Shown piece after piece: positions 20,503 through 32,919 of a stretch of 64,000 nt of DNA. The notes beneath the pieces are model-generated. The model made no database searches, had not been told where the DNA came from, and saw nothing but the letters and a program-made list of their open reading frames with translations. The translations under genes and the position numbers were made by a program. Source of the stretch: Lineus longissimus (lineage: Eukaryota > Nemertea > Pilidiophora > Heteronemertea > Lineidae); the NCBI RefSeq assembly GCF_910592395.1, contig NC_088314.1, forward strand, positions 14,200,001 through 14,264,000. Reading direction: 5' to 3'. How positions within the stretch are numbered: position 1 is the stretch's first letter; each line of letters begins with the position of its first letter.

Positions 20503-22707
20503 TTAATGGGAAACTATAGGCAACAGCTAGGTAGACAAGATAAAGTTACACAAAGTCGCCAATAAGGGTCTCTCACACAACAGTATGTTGAAACTATGCA
20601 CACGTGTTCGAGTGAGTGATAAATCTAACTCCTCCCCCCCCCCCAACCCACCCCACCCAAACGAACGGCCACCCCTTTAAAGGGAGATCGACTATATAAC
20701 CCACTCGTACTCGTATGGTTTTTGCAGGTCAGTCGTCAGTTGGAGTAGGTCTAGTTACTCAACGGTAATTCAGTACGTATTTCCGTAGTTGGCGTACGCC
20801 TTTATTCCAGTAATCCTAAGAACGGGCATCAGAGAAGCTAGGATAGCAGCCAACGCCATCTATAATTGTTCCAAGAAACCATGATCCAATGAATCGACCG
20901 CTATTTTCATATCGTCATTATGATCGCTCCGCCTGTTCGCGTGGTGGCGTGGTGGTCGCGTGGTGCCCGTGGTGGCGTGGTGCAAATACCGCCTGCCCAC
21001 TCAAGAGACTTGTTTACTATATGCGTGATGGCAGGCAGCAAAGCGTCCAGGCATTTCTTTAACAACCAGGTTGGCACTGGATCAATCGTGCAGCTTTTAG
21101 CCGGCAAGGACAATACCAGTCTTTTGATCTCATCCATGGTAGCCGGTCTGAAACAGTCCAGATTGCCAGCCGTTGGCATACTGTGAACACTAGTAACAGG
21201 TTAATCACCTGAACTGTCCAGCTCGCGACGGATTTTTGAAATCTTCTCCAAGAAGAAGTTGCTGAAATCGTTCGCAAGTGACTCAGCCTTTTATAAGGAG
21301 GTCGCAAATTTGGGTGGTTAAATTAAAGACGTTAGAATTAATGACATTAACAAATTTAAGACGTTAGTAATTATAGACATGGCTATTCACGGAGGTTGTG
21401 AATTAGGGTCGTATTGTTAAACAGACGTGGTTTTATACAGACGTGGTTTAATACAGACGTTGTGTTATACAGTTGTGTGTTTAACAGCCGTTGGGTGGTG
21501 CTCGTGTCGCTCGTGTCGGAAATGAAGGGAGTAGTTCGGTAAGCTTTAGATTTCTGCCATTAATGACCTCCACGCAGCAGCATCTGTCACCAAATTAATT
21601 AACAACATATCTTGCTGAGTATACAATAGGTCGAAGTGCTCGCCGGGTTTTTCTTACACACGGCAAAGACACGCTAACCGAACTGCTCCCTTCATTTCCG
21701 ACACGAGCGCCACGAGCGCCACCCAACGGCTGTTAAACATACGACTGTATAACACAACGTCTGTATTAAACCACGTCTGTATAAAACCACGTCTGTTTTA
21801 CAATACGACCGTAATTCACAACCTCCGGAAATCGCCATGTCTATATTTACTAATGTCTTAAATTTGTTAATGTCATAAATTCTAACGTCTTTAATTTAAT
21901 CACCCAAATTTGCAACCTCCTTAAAATTGGTAACGTCCACACAAAAATTGCAACCTCCATTTATTGCGGATATAGCCGCCCATATGGAAGGTTTCGCATC
22001 TAATCAAGATTTGAAATGATATTCCCGGCTACGTTTAAAGGGAGTATAAGACCATAAGGTTCAGGACGTGCATAGGAAGGAGTTCATATGTTGCGTTAAG
22101 ATGCTAAAACACAGAATCATGGCAACCGCTTCATCAGTGAATGAAATTAATTTTAATGAATTTATTATAACACGCAACGTGTGCAAAATCATGCCATTGA
22201 AATCTTATTTACATGCTAATCATTAAGCCCTAATATTTTGGTATCGGCTAAGCCCTGGAAAATGAACCAACGATTCGCCTTATGGACAGCAAACATATTG
22301 GAAAACATGCATGGACTGGCTTTGTGCGTACTAGTTTGGGTTAGGTCAAATATCTGAGTAAACGGGTATAGTAAAAGTTCTAGTTAACTATTAGTTTACC
22401 TGAGCACAGATAACCCTAGCTCAGGTTTACTAAAAGTTTACTCATAGTTTACTTTTAGTTAGCACTTGGTAAACTCATGGTTAAGTCTGGGGAATATCTG
22501 GGGAATCCACACCGATTCCTGGAAACCCATATACCTGGTATTCTCTGCCAAATGCATGTGGCTTTCTGCATGCAGTGTATTTAAACATGGCGAAATTAGC
22601 AAAGCGATTCAAAGATTTACTGCCTTAAAGCAGCAACAGCTTGAAACATGGGCACAAACAACACGGCTGAATTTGATCTGTGTTACTTTTACTGAAACAT
22701 TTGTCCA

Positions 22708-22733
22708 CCAACCAAGTTTTAACTTGGTTGGTA
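22708..22733. repeat. 12-bp perfect palindrome
   Basis: ACCAACCAAGTT, two T residues, then AACTTGGTTGGT. It lies in the GTTAACTTTTA-rich repeat region. Confidence 0.8.
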
Positions 22734-23005
22734 GTTCCCTGCTTAGAGGTATAAGTAAACCATGTACATTTTCCTGTACTAAGATCACAAGGAAACTCAA
22801 AAAGCTCAGGTTAACTAAGGGTAAACTATACTTTAACACTACCAAAGTGTAAAAGTTGAGTTAACTTTTACTTTTTCAAAGGTGGCCAAATCTTGTAGTA
22901 ATAGTAAAAGTTAACTATACCATAACCATTACTATTACCGTAACACTTGACCTCACCTATTGTCCATGTTGCCAGATGGACTGGTTATTCTAGTATATTC
23001 ACCAA

Positions 23006-23142
23006 TAAGGCACCTATTCCATAGAGCTATACCCTATACTATACTATACGCGAACAATAGTTTCATGGTTATGCACCCTTTGTGAAGCCATTGTTCGCGT
23101 ATAGTGTAGTATAGGGTATAGCTCTATGGAGAAGGTGCCTTA
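23006..23142. mobile_element. 137-bp hairpin MITE
   Basis: Arms of about 52 bases (23006-23057 and 23091-23142) with three mismatches start TAAGGCACCTATTCCATAG and enclose a 33-base loop. The shape fits a minute palindromic transposon; the target duplication is not clear (the ends read TAA/TTA). Confidence 0.6.
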
Positions 23143-26100
23143 GGGCGCATTTGTGCTGGTTTTTTATGTGATGCAGCCATATTCTCCCACGGCAGCACTA
23201 CCAAGGGCTGGTGGCTCGGCGCGTTGGGAGACCTGCCTTTAACAACATTGGTTCCCGACGACCAGGGGTGACCTACAGGGATAATATCATAATTGGCGAA
23301 CCAAATCAAGTCACTTCATGAATAGATCAAGACAAGCATATTTCGGTAACAGATTTAATATGCGGATTTAATTGTTGAAGTGATATTCTAAAATACATTA
23401 GTATCACAAATCATACTTTCAAAAGAAAAATCCGTAAGTCCCTTTCTTTCTGCAGTTTTGGCAACTCAACGAAGAGCTTCTCAGCTTGTGATGAAATTAA
23501 GCATTTTGCATGCCACGAGCGTACGTATGCTGATCTGCAGTCGATCAGTGGTGACCCTAAACATTTGTCGGGCAAATGCCGGACATAAATCGTGAGACCA
23601 AATAAGTTCTGGTTTTAATGAGCCGAATGTTCTTTGCAACGACATTTAACAAACAAGGTAAAAAGTACACCATCTATTTACCCTACGAAAAAATATTATA
23701 ATAGGCATATATATCGCGCTTCGTTTGGACTACATTTTGCCCAAAATAAATCAACTTTAAACTAATTGATGATGCCATCGTTTACTGAAATCCGTTGTGC
23801 AAATTGCCCGGTGAGTGGACCTGAGCGAGATGGAAAATTGAAAGAAAATTTGATTTCACAAATTTGAGTGACTCTAAAAAGTAGCTCTTTTAGAATTAAA
23901 AACCAGCGCGTGTTTGAACAGAATTTTAGCAACGCTCGGATCATCCTATTCCGAAGCACAGTTAGCCTCTTTCCTGATCAACAACTCTTATGCCAGCGCC
24001 CGTTGATGTGGATCTGTTGGCGGGGAAAACTCCCAACGTGATAACGATAGTTTTCTCCCAACACATGAGAGCTTGATCGACCTACACAAGAGGCGCTGAT
24101 CAGGATAAAGGTGAGTTACGAAACCGGCATATTTAGTCACCTCTCTGCTCTGGCGTCACTTATAGCTCTGTTGTGACACACACATTCAATAGATCGTGAT
24201 GACAAAATTACTGCAGTTCTAACAAGACAATGTTTAATCAATAACAACACAACTAGCGTCAATAATTGTATTTGGTAAGACTGATTCAAAAAATACAATG
24301 CAGGATTATTATATGCTTATTTTGACATCGATTGAGAGCGTGGAACAGAATACTGCCTCAAGCAAGCCAAACGCACCTTGTTCACATAATTACGTAGCTA
24401 TTGGGATTCAGATCATTGAAAACTAGTGCTTTTTGTCACTGCAACCTGCGATCATGATTGCATGCGACAAAAATTGCTCGTACACAGTGGGCATCGCTGG
24501 TCATATCAACTAAGAAACGTATTCCTCGATGTCTACATTGTCTTATCACAGCCTAAGTAGGTCACCAGTTCTAATAGAGAAATCCGTGTATTTTGATAAT
24601 TGAATCACCCCGACTCGAAAATGCTTGGACCAATTTAAACCTCCAGCAAAGATTTAACCAATTTTTGATCGAAATTGCAATTTTTGCAATCTGTGATCTT
24701 CTTTAATTTATTTTGTTGACAGCAAGACTTCTTTATTGGGACATTCTGCAGACCCATGAAGCTGGCTTTTTCATAGACCCCAGATTAGAAATTTCTGGTC
24801 ATGATCAACCAACACTATAGGCATAAAATGAGGACGCTAGTTGTACTGTATTCATTCATTCACGGCAGTTATAAAACGCGGATTTCCGCGGAAATCCTCG
24901 GAAAAATCACAAAGCCGCCAGTAAATACGCTCATAATATTTAATGATAATCTTATTATACGAATAACAACATAAATCATAAATCGGAGGCAAGAACTACC
25001 AGTTATCTTCACATTTCATCGGTCAGATTTTAATCCTCTGGAGCGCCATTCATGCCATTCCGATCGACTCTTCCCTCTTTTTTTCTTGGTGTTGATAAAC
25101 TTTGCATGTTATCTTCGACACCACCGTGGTTCCTTCCCTAACGGAACACATTACGAGGCTGCTTTCAAGTGTGATTGATGCCCGGATTGATGTACGTTAC
25201 GGTATATGGGTAGGTGTAAACTGTGGACGAAAGTGTGGACAGCGGCCCTCTAAGTTTGGTGGGCTAGCATTTCTTTGTCGTTCAATATATTTAAAAGAAA
25301 TTGCAGTATATTATGCATTATAATCTTTTTAATGGGCCAGCGAAAGAAAAAAAGAAAAAAAATTATTTTGATGGGTGATTTTGATCAGTGAGTGGACGGG
25401 CTTTTTTGCCCCTTTTTTGAAGGTTTTCGAAGTGGCCTTTGACTTTGTGGACGGGGAAATGCGAGGTCTAGTGTCCAAATGTGGACTAATTATCAATTAA
25501 TTAATTATGGGCCACAAAATTATAATCACACTGGTCCTACGTACACTGTCTCTTTTTGCGTATCCGCCGCGGACTACAATTTCCGAGTTGGAAAAATTCG
25601 CCATAGTGTCACCAAAAAGTCAATATTTACGAACTTCGATTGGTGTTTGAGGGACATGAATGTTACGTATGCTTGCTTCGAGAATCTGCCAACTTGATCA
25701 ATCGCCGCTTTTGCCATATAATTCGAAGTGAATGTCCGCAAATGATGATTACTTTGTTGAATATCACGTCACATGTGAATATTTCATCAAATTCTTTGAA
25801 AATACACCTACTTTAGCAAAGTTTATATAACTGGAGCATGCATTGAAAGAACATCTGTGAGCTGTGCATGAAATGTGTCATTTTGCTGCATAAAACGGCC
25901 TACAAAAGGACTTTTGGTTTGGTTGCATGAATGGGTGATTTGTTGAGGGAAGTTACGTTTAAAGGGGGGGTTATGTTTGGTGTTTGGTACTTAAAGAGGA
26001 GTTGTGCTTAGGGGTTTGGTATTTTTAAGGCATACGCCATTCGTTAAAAGTTTGATATTGGAAAATTTCCAATTTCGAAAATACGCACTGAATTAAAACT

Positions 26101-26853
26101 TCAGCATTACCGTTGTGTAGACTGATTTACGAACACCATGAATACCAAGTTTCAGCAAATTCCTACGCTTAATAACTTCACTACGGCATTGTGTACAGGT
26201 GAATTTCTATTTAATCGGACCACGATTAAATCGAACGGTCTACCCCTTGAAGCTATTATTCTGTTGAAGTGTTTGATGTTTTAAGTGGAGTTGTGTTGAG
26301 GGGTTTGATAGAAAAGGAGTTGATTTGAAGGGTTAGGTATCTAAATCGGGACTTCTGTTGAGGGTGTTGTTTTCAACCTCAACACAACTCCCCTTTAAAA
26401 CCCAACCCCTCAGCAAACCCCTGCACACTGGGCCTACTCGCATTAACCAGCAATCCCCTCAACACATCCCGGGGGGGGGGGGGGGGCACTCTATACAAAG
26501 TGTTAACCCATGTGCGTTCCAATTTAAGCGGTTAGGCGTGTCAATTTCGCCTCCTCAATGCGGTCCAGTGCGGTCCGCAATATCGAACAAAGGCCTATGT
26601 TTTTCTTGTAATAGCGGTGCAAAAGGCTATAGTTATTGTGCTGTGTGATGGGGAGCAAATCGGCCCCGTTATGATCGGATTGGCGCTAGACGCCAGATTG
26701 CATTCTATCATGGAGGTAAAACCCCCGAAAAAACTCCATGATTCTATTCACCAGCTTGCGTCGCATTGGTATTGTTGCATAGAATTCCAGTTAATTACTA
26801 TTTACTTCATCAAAGACTTCGTCGAATTAGTGAAACAACCAAATATTGCTTTG

Positions 26854-26896
26854 TTCCGACCATGGAGGTATTATAATGATACCTCCATGTTCCGAC
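26854..26896. repeat. 29-bp palindrome flanked by 7-bp direct repeats
   Basis: CATGGAGGTAT (26861-26871), loop TATAATG, ATACCTCCATG (26879-26889). TTCCGAC stands directly on both sides (26854-26860 and 26890-26896). The arrangement mimics a target duplication around a tiny insertion. Confidence 0.75.
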
Positions 26897-28763
26897 ACAG
26901 GAAGTTTTCCTTGCTTCCATCACCATATTTTAATTTATGCCGCATTTAGACAGCTTGGGTGTTTTAGATACATTCGTTGAAAAGGGCGAACTCTTTTACA
27001 CATCATCTGTCATAAATCATGGGAAAATCGATTAGTTTTGAGTGTCGCTTGTGACATTGCAGTGTGCAACAAGGGTGGCAGACGAAAAAGATTAATGTGC
27101 AAAAGGGGTTGCAAATTTACTATAATTCTCAGTGTTGTTGACCGTGTTGCCGTGAATGATAATGAGCTCCTGGATGGTTGAGTATGCATGAGTTCGGCTC
27201 TCCATCTAGGACAGAAAAAAGTCGCTGTTTGGTAAGCCGGTGTAAAGTAAAAAGTGTCCCCCCTAGAAAAAGTGTCCGGGCCTATTGTATTCTGACAGAT
27301 TATGGCATATGGTTCTATAGAGGCAATGACGGTCACTAGCTCAGCGCATAATAGAATCCTTTGTTCCCGGACATTTTATCCTAGGACATTTTAAACTTCT
27401 ACACCGGGCTTGCCAAATAGTAACTTCGTGCACTTCCAATGATGGGCACTAAGTGTTCACTGTCTGCGGAGATGTGCTGCATTTGCATTTGCACGCACTG
27501 TGGTGAATTTAATGAGCTTTTGTGCTGGATGCATGGTTCTAAGTCAGTCTTTGACTTTGGAATGGATTTTTTTCAAATCGAATGCCAAACCATGTGCCTA
27601 CAAAATTCATAATGTAATAATATGTAGGCCTACAATAAAAATTGATGTTTACACTCAGCAGTAGACCCTGCCACCCCCTCCCCCATCAGATCCCACATGC
27701 GCATCCCCAATTATCAGGGAAAGGTTTTGATACCAAAAATAGGGTGTGAAATCCCGAGAAGCCTATATTAAAAAAAGAGCTGATTTTCAACCAGGATCTG
27801 AGAAAATACTAAAATGAGGGGGTGGGGGGGGGGGGGGGGTTAGAAAATTGTGCCGAGATATTAAACATTGACATTGTCTGGAATTTCTCTAGAAAAGGGG
27901 GCATACGATCCCTTTGATAAAGGGGGAAGGGTGAAAGTTGGCAACAAGCACTGACCCCTAATAGTACATGGGCAGAGTAGGCCCTGTTAAAGGGTAGCCA
28001 TTGTCTACAGAATTTGAAATGTCGTCCAAGCAGTCCTACAAAATACCCCTAACTTGACAACCCGGGTTAGCACCCTCCACAAACCCACCCATCGGGTGGG
28101 TAAATTGCTAGGTGTGGAATATTCGGGATGAAAATTGTTTTCATTTTGAGAGACTTGTGTTTTCGGCGAGGAGGTCTGTGTCTGCACATATGTAATACAC
28201 ACCACGCCATGTTGCGTAGGGTTTGGACTTCTTTCACCCTATTCAACCCTAACCCTAAGCATCACCCGCGCCCCACCCCTAACTCTTCAGGTACCTGTGC
28301 TTGGATATTCAGGCATGCAATTACCATATCGGGACCATAGTATAATCAGCAATTAATCATTGAATGAGGTGCGCAATGCCTAAAAGCCCTGCAACGCTGA
28401 ATAAAAGCCAATCCGCCACACATGCTTTTCGAGGGTGCAAAAAGAGGAATGAAAAAGATTAGTGAAACAATGTTTTTTTTAATGTTCTCCTTTCATTAAA
28501 ATGATTGACTGTGTATATCGAAAGGTTTTGCTATGGTTGCTAAGTCATTATTTCTGACAAGATCACATTGGGATCCCGGTCTTATTCCACCAGGATTACG
28601 ATGGGATTCTGTTAGTTTTTGTAATTGGGTAGATTATTTCATTTCTTCCAATGGTTTAAGTTGAACTGGGAATTCCTAGCTGCCTGTGAGAAGTATCAAC
28701 GTTCAAAACAAACTGCATCCGGAACACAGCAAAAGAATCTTAAAACCAAGTATTCTATTTTAC

Positions 28764-31700
28764 AGGCTCTACGGGTAGCAATGTCAATGCTTCAATGAAA
28801 TTCAACAGAAAACTGGCACCAAGCCATGCAGCTGCTGGATGCAGTAATACCTTGAAGAGGCCACGCAAAACTGAACTAAGCAGGTTTGTTCTTTTTTTAC
28901 AAATTGCTCCTGGACTTAAAACCGTTTACGTTACGCATGCATGAAATGTGCTAGGTACATGTATCATTGTTTGAGAAAGAGCAAATGACCTGGGTATTAG
29001 TAGAGTGGCATTCATAAGTACCCAAAAAACACCAAGGAGGGGAGGCTGAAATAAATTTGTTATTTCTAATGAATCCATTGATTGTCATAAAACTTCAAAT
29101 GTAAGTGGGAGACTGGTCAAAAAAGGAGATTGCCGTATTGTATCACATCAGATTACCTAATGATTTACAATTTTGATTACAGACATCGACAGAAAGAAAG
29201 TAAATCGGATCCATTCGTAGTTATTAGCAGTGATGATGACCTGGGCATCTCAGAACCCCAAGAAATGCCTGCAACATCTGAAACATATCTACCTGGATCA
29301 TCTGAGAGAGACACGAATTCAGACCATGCTGATGACAGCCCCAATGACTGCACAGAATCATCAGATGGCACAGACAGGTTTCGAGAGCAGGGTGAGCGCA
29401 GTCAATCTGTAATTAGGCCTATGTCTGGGTCATTTCCTATATTTCAGAAAAACAAAGAACAATGTCGATAAGATTACAAATGTTCTTGTGAAATCATGTG
29501 ATATTGATTCAAACCTAATAAATAGGGAGGTACCGATCAGAGTGCAGGAAAATGCGGTTTTTCTTTCAATTCAATTCAATTCAAATAAGACTTATATAGC
29601 GCAATTATCCAATAACGTATGCTTGCTCGGCTGCGCTTTGAAAACAAAGTCACCATAATCTCGACTTCAGCACCTTTTTGAATGTGCTCACAGTTGGAGC
29701 ATTTCGCACATTCATGTCTAGTCTGTTCCAGAGTTGTGTAGCATACACCACAAAACTTCTGCCACCATATCATGCCAGGCGGTACCTGGGTACTTGGAGC
29801 AAACCTAGGTTCTGGGACCTCAGTGATCGGCTGGGTTCATACAGTGGCACAATATCTAATAGATAGCATGGGGCAAGGTCAGCTTTGCACTTAAACAAAA
29901 GGAGTGACACCTTGAAGTCAATTCATTGAGGAATAGGAAGCCAGTGTAGCCTCCTGAGCACGGGTGTAATGTGCTGGTCACGACGAGTTCGAATTATTAT
30001 CCTGGCTGCATGATTTTGTGTAAGTTGGAGTTTGTGCATTAGGTTCTTGGTAATGCCGGCAAGGAGGCTGTTGCAATAATCCAGTCTTGTTAACACAAGG
30101 GATTGGATCAGGAGTTTAGCTGCACTTTCGGGAAGACAATTGCGTATCCGGCCAATGTTCCGAAGATGGTACGTTGCAGATTTTACAACACTATTCACTT
30201 GATTTTCCATTGACATTGTTTGATCGAAAAGGAATTCCCAGGTTTCTCACTGGTCCTGTTGTCAATTGGACGTCAATCCCCGCTACTGAGAGGGACTCTA
30301 TATTGAGACGGTTCAAAGCTTGTTGAGAGCCAAACAACTTGAGTTCAGTTTTCGTTGGGTTCCCCTTGAGCATGTTCTTGGCTAACCAGTCCTGAATCTT
30401 GAGCAGGCAGTCCTCTAACTGAACAATTTTCTGCTGTGCTTGCCCTATTGGCAATGCAACATAGACTCTTGTAGATGTAGCCCATGTCCCTTTGAAAGAT
30501 CTGATAGCTGATGAAAATGGCGTTTACGATGATCGTGGTCACCCAACCCATACCTACTACATTAAATCTCAAGATCATCATTCAGTTGCCCTAAAGGCTG
30601 TTGAACTTACTTCAAGGCACCATTACCATTTCTCCAGGAAATACTACCGTCACAGGGACTATCCCGATTTCTGTAGACGAATATATTATATTCGGAACAG
30701 CCAAGGCAACATTTTCAAAAACATTGCAATCATTCAGTACTTCTTCACTGAAGAAGAGCATCCCATTGAAGTTGCACCGTCAAAAAACGCAAAGAAGAGA
30801 ATGCATCCATATTCAAAGACTAAACACATTGTATTGGAATCGATTAAGTCTGCAAGCAGATCCGCTCCGCCAAAGGAAGTTATTTCTCAGATGGCTAGTC
30901 AGTCAGGTGGACTTTACTCCACTGCAGACGTCTCCAAGCTACCCCGGAGACGAGAGCAAGTGTACAATGTAAATTGTGCTGCCAGATTTAATCCAGAGGC
31001 CGGCTTCTCAATGAAAGAAAAGGATGAGGTTGCCAGAGTGATCTTTGCAGCAAAAAGGGAACTTTCCGGTTATGTGCTCCGTTACTGCGTTGTTCCTGAA
31101 CCGCTTGCAGTTATTGGTCTACAGAGTCAATTTCATGATCTTGTGAAGTTCACAAACGACGAAATGGACTTTTCCATTCTTAGCATTGATCCAACCTTCA
31201 ACAACGGCAAATTTAATGTCACCCCACTGACATATCGAAATAGACTTCTAGAGACCATTCGTGGCGGGAAACACCCTGTATTCATTGGTCCAATGCTCAT
31301 CCACCTTTCAAAGTCACAGGAAATCTTTGAAGTACTCTTCCACCTAACATCCTCCGTTAAAAGAGAATTTTCAAATGCAAAGGCAGTTGGGACTGATGGT
31401 GAAAAGGCCCTGATAAATGCATTGAAAGATCACATGGCAGACGGCTGCCAACACCTACGATATTTTAAGCATTTCAAAGACAATGCGAAAGACTTTCTCA
31501 GGCGACGTGACATTTCCGATAAGACTTTCCTCGATGATGTATTTGGACAATATCTTGGGGGAAAGTATCTACAAGGCCTTCTCGATTGTGAAGACGATGC
31601 GGAATTTGACGTGATTTTAGAATCACTAAGTGCCAAATGGCGTGGATGTTTTGACCGTGACACAGCTGATGCTCTCACCAGTTGGCTAAAGGATCGGAGT

Positions 31701-32919
31701 GCCGAGATAAAGGTATCGATGTTGAGTGGTGTAAGACAGAGAGCTGGTCTTGGCTACCCTCCACAAAAATACTTCACAAATGATTCGGAAATAAACAACA
31801 GGAGAATAAAAGACAAAATGAATCATAGGCAGGCAGGTGAGGCGAACTTCATAAATGGGATGCGAGAGCTTGCACTTGAGCAGGAAGAAGAGTTTGTCAG
31901 GGCGGTGATAAACAGATCACAGGTATACCAGTTCAGGAAGGAATTTGCACATTTAACAATCAATGCGGATGTGTGGGCGAACATGACTCCAGAAGACAGA
32001 AGAAAATACGTAGAAAAATACGAAATTTGACAATGACAGAAAGTTACAGTGAAATGAGTGGTCAACCCAACTCCCACAGTGTCTCCCACAGTGTGTCATT
32101 GCCATTCGACCTTCAGCAAGAAGGACTGGAGGTGAAGGTACAAAGCCTTCTAAATTCGGCAACATCCGTTTTACCAGCGCCAACCACTTCGAATGCCATG
32201 ACAGAGGCATTTTCCGTACGCAGTACTTCTGGGCGAGAACCAAGATATGTTTCACTCTATCACAGTGGCCGTGTAGTCTGCCAGTGTGAAGGATATGTAA
32301 CTTTTAATGTATGCTCACACGTTGTTGCAAGTGCAATCATGGCAGGAAAGCTGGATGGATTCACAGAGTGGTACCGAAAGCAAGATAGGGTTAGTTTAAC
32401 GGGGGCAACTTGAAAATCAGCAGCAGTGAAAAGAAAAACAGCAGGTCGGAAAGGTGACCAGCCAGGACGCAAACGAAATGTAGTTGCAGGATCCACTGGT
32501 GCTTCCCAGATACCTCTGTCTGTCTCACTTGACGATGTTGACACAGGTAATCGAGCTGTCGTTCTGGCTTGCTTCAACAAGTCCAGTAACTTCGACCACC
32601 CTTTTGAGCTTTGTTTTTGTGTTGGCCTAATCAAGATGTGCTTTGGCTGCAGGAAGTCTTATGATAATAAGAAGAAGGAGAAAGGAAATTACCTTGTTGT
32701 AAGACATCGTGACGTGCGACCATACATGCACCCAGAAACCAATGAACTGATTACACCGACACAAAAGACACCTACCTATTACCACTTGAAGCTATAGTGC
32801 ATTCGAATAAAATATCCGTTGTTTGAGCCTAGGCAACTGATTATCCATGAGGAAATTGACAGGAGGCTAGAAGAAGCAGAGCTGAAACAACTGATGAAAT
32901 TCCGATCTGGAAAGTAATT
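28764..32919 (+). pseudogene. MULE-type transposase with SWIM finger, inactivated
   Basis: Exon-like pieces at about 28764-28882 and 29183-29391 give a leader with SDPFVVISSDDDLG, a good SUMO-interacting motif. A third piece from about 29450 (KITNVLVKSCDID, VPIRVQENAVF) is cut at 29562 by a LINE and resumes at 30471 (VDVAHVPLKDLIADENGVY). The transposase core has SILSIDPTFNNGKFNVT, FIGPMLIHLSKS and KAVGTDGEKAL, as in MULE domains, then HLRYFKHFKDN. A frameshift near 32010-32030 precedes the SWIM motif VCQCEGYVTFNVCSHVVA (about 32276-32330). In-frame stops follow at TGA 32411-32413 and TAG 32795-32797. The C-terminal cysteine motif KMCFGCRKSY and the tail LFEPRQLIIHEEID end at TAA about 32917-32919. 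The coding match across all lesions shows one decayed gene. Confidence 0.85.
29563..30470 (-). mobile_element. CR1/L2-like LINE fragment inside the MULE transposase exon
   Basis: The 3' end is a (CAATT)n array at 29566-29582. Translations on the minus strand give TRVYVALPIGQAQQK next to the lost YADD motif, LAKNMLKGNPTKTELKLFG, VRNLGIPF with a frameshift, then RLDYCNSLLAG, ARIIIRTRRDQHITPVLRRL and HWLPIP. The copy is 5'-truncated just at the catalytic motif, about 0.9 kb long, and has decayed with frameshifts. Confidence 0.85.

Larger units (their letters stand above)
16791..20997. mobile_element. 4.2-kb MULE-like element with 88-bp TIRs and 9-bp TSD
   Basis: The ends are inverted repeats of about 88 bases (16791-16878 and 20910-20997) with a single mismatch, starting GGCAGGCGGTATTTGCACC and containing CCACCACG-type sub-repeats. 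CACTCAAGA flanks both ends (16782-16790 and 20998-21006). The host LINE reading frame is restored when element and one repeat are removed, which confirms the boundaries. A 9-bp duplication with long inverted repeats fits the Mutator-like superfamily, but no transposase is present. The interior contains TTAA-flanked elements, a 130-bp segment occurring twice (17374-17505 and 19322-19460) and diverged internal duplications (18290-18430 with 18640-18790). Confidence 0.85.
15291..21294 (-). mobile_element. CR1/L2-like LINE, 5'-truncated, inserted in a foldback arm
   Basis: The 3' end is a short (CAAT/ATTG)n array at 15291-15317, as in CR1/L2-type elements. The 5' end stops near 21290, inside the region before the reverse transcriptase core, so the endonuclease is missing. 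The uninterrupted foldback arm reads ACCAATTTT-AAGGAGG, as seen in the other arm; TTTT(A) at both junctions may be a short target duplication. The element is itself split by the 4.2-kb insertion at 16791-20997. Confidence 0.85.
15229..21984. mobile_element. Foldback transposon, same family as 7103-8013, interrupted by nested insertions
   Basis: The left arm begins TATGGGTGGTTATATCCGC at 15229 and the right arm ends with its near-complement at 21984. TGGAAG flanks both sides (15223-15228 and 21985-21990), again a 6-bp duplication. The left arm is broken at 15290 by a LINE and resumes at about 21295 with AAGGAGGTCGCAAATTTGGG, continuing to about 21544. The right arm is about 21673-21984. Without the insertions the element is roughly 750 bp with a loop of about 130 bases. 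The arms contain repeated ACAGACGTGGTTT-type motifs and a GTTGGGTGG(C/T)GCTCG box that is shared with the element at 7103-8013. Confidence 0.88.
21991..28763. other. Gene-poor stretch with small palindromes
   Basis: No gene is supported. From 22340 to 22950 there are many GTTAACT(T)TTACT motifs, probably an old element. At 25930-26420 blocks such as GAGTTGTG(C/T)TTAGGGGTTTG occur in both orientations. G or C runs lie at 26470-26486 and 27824-27839. Short CCCTAA repeats occur near 28240-28258. Confidence 0.5.
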
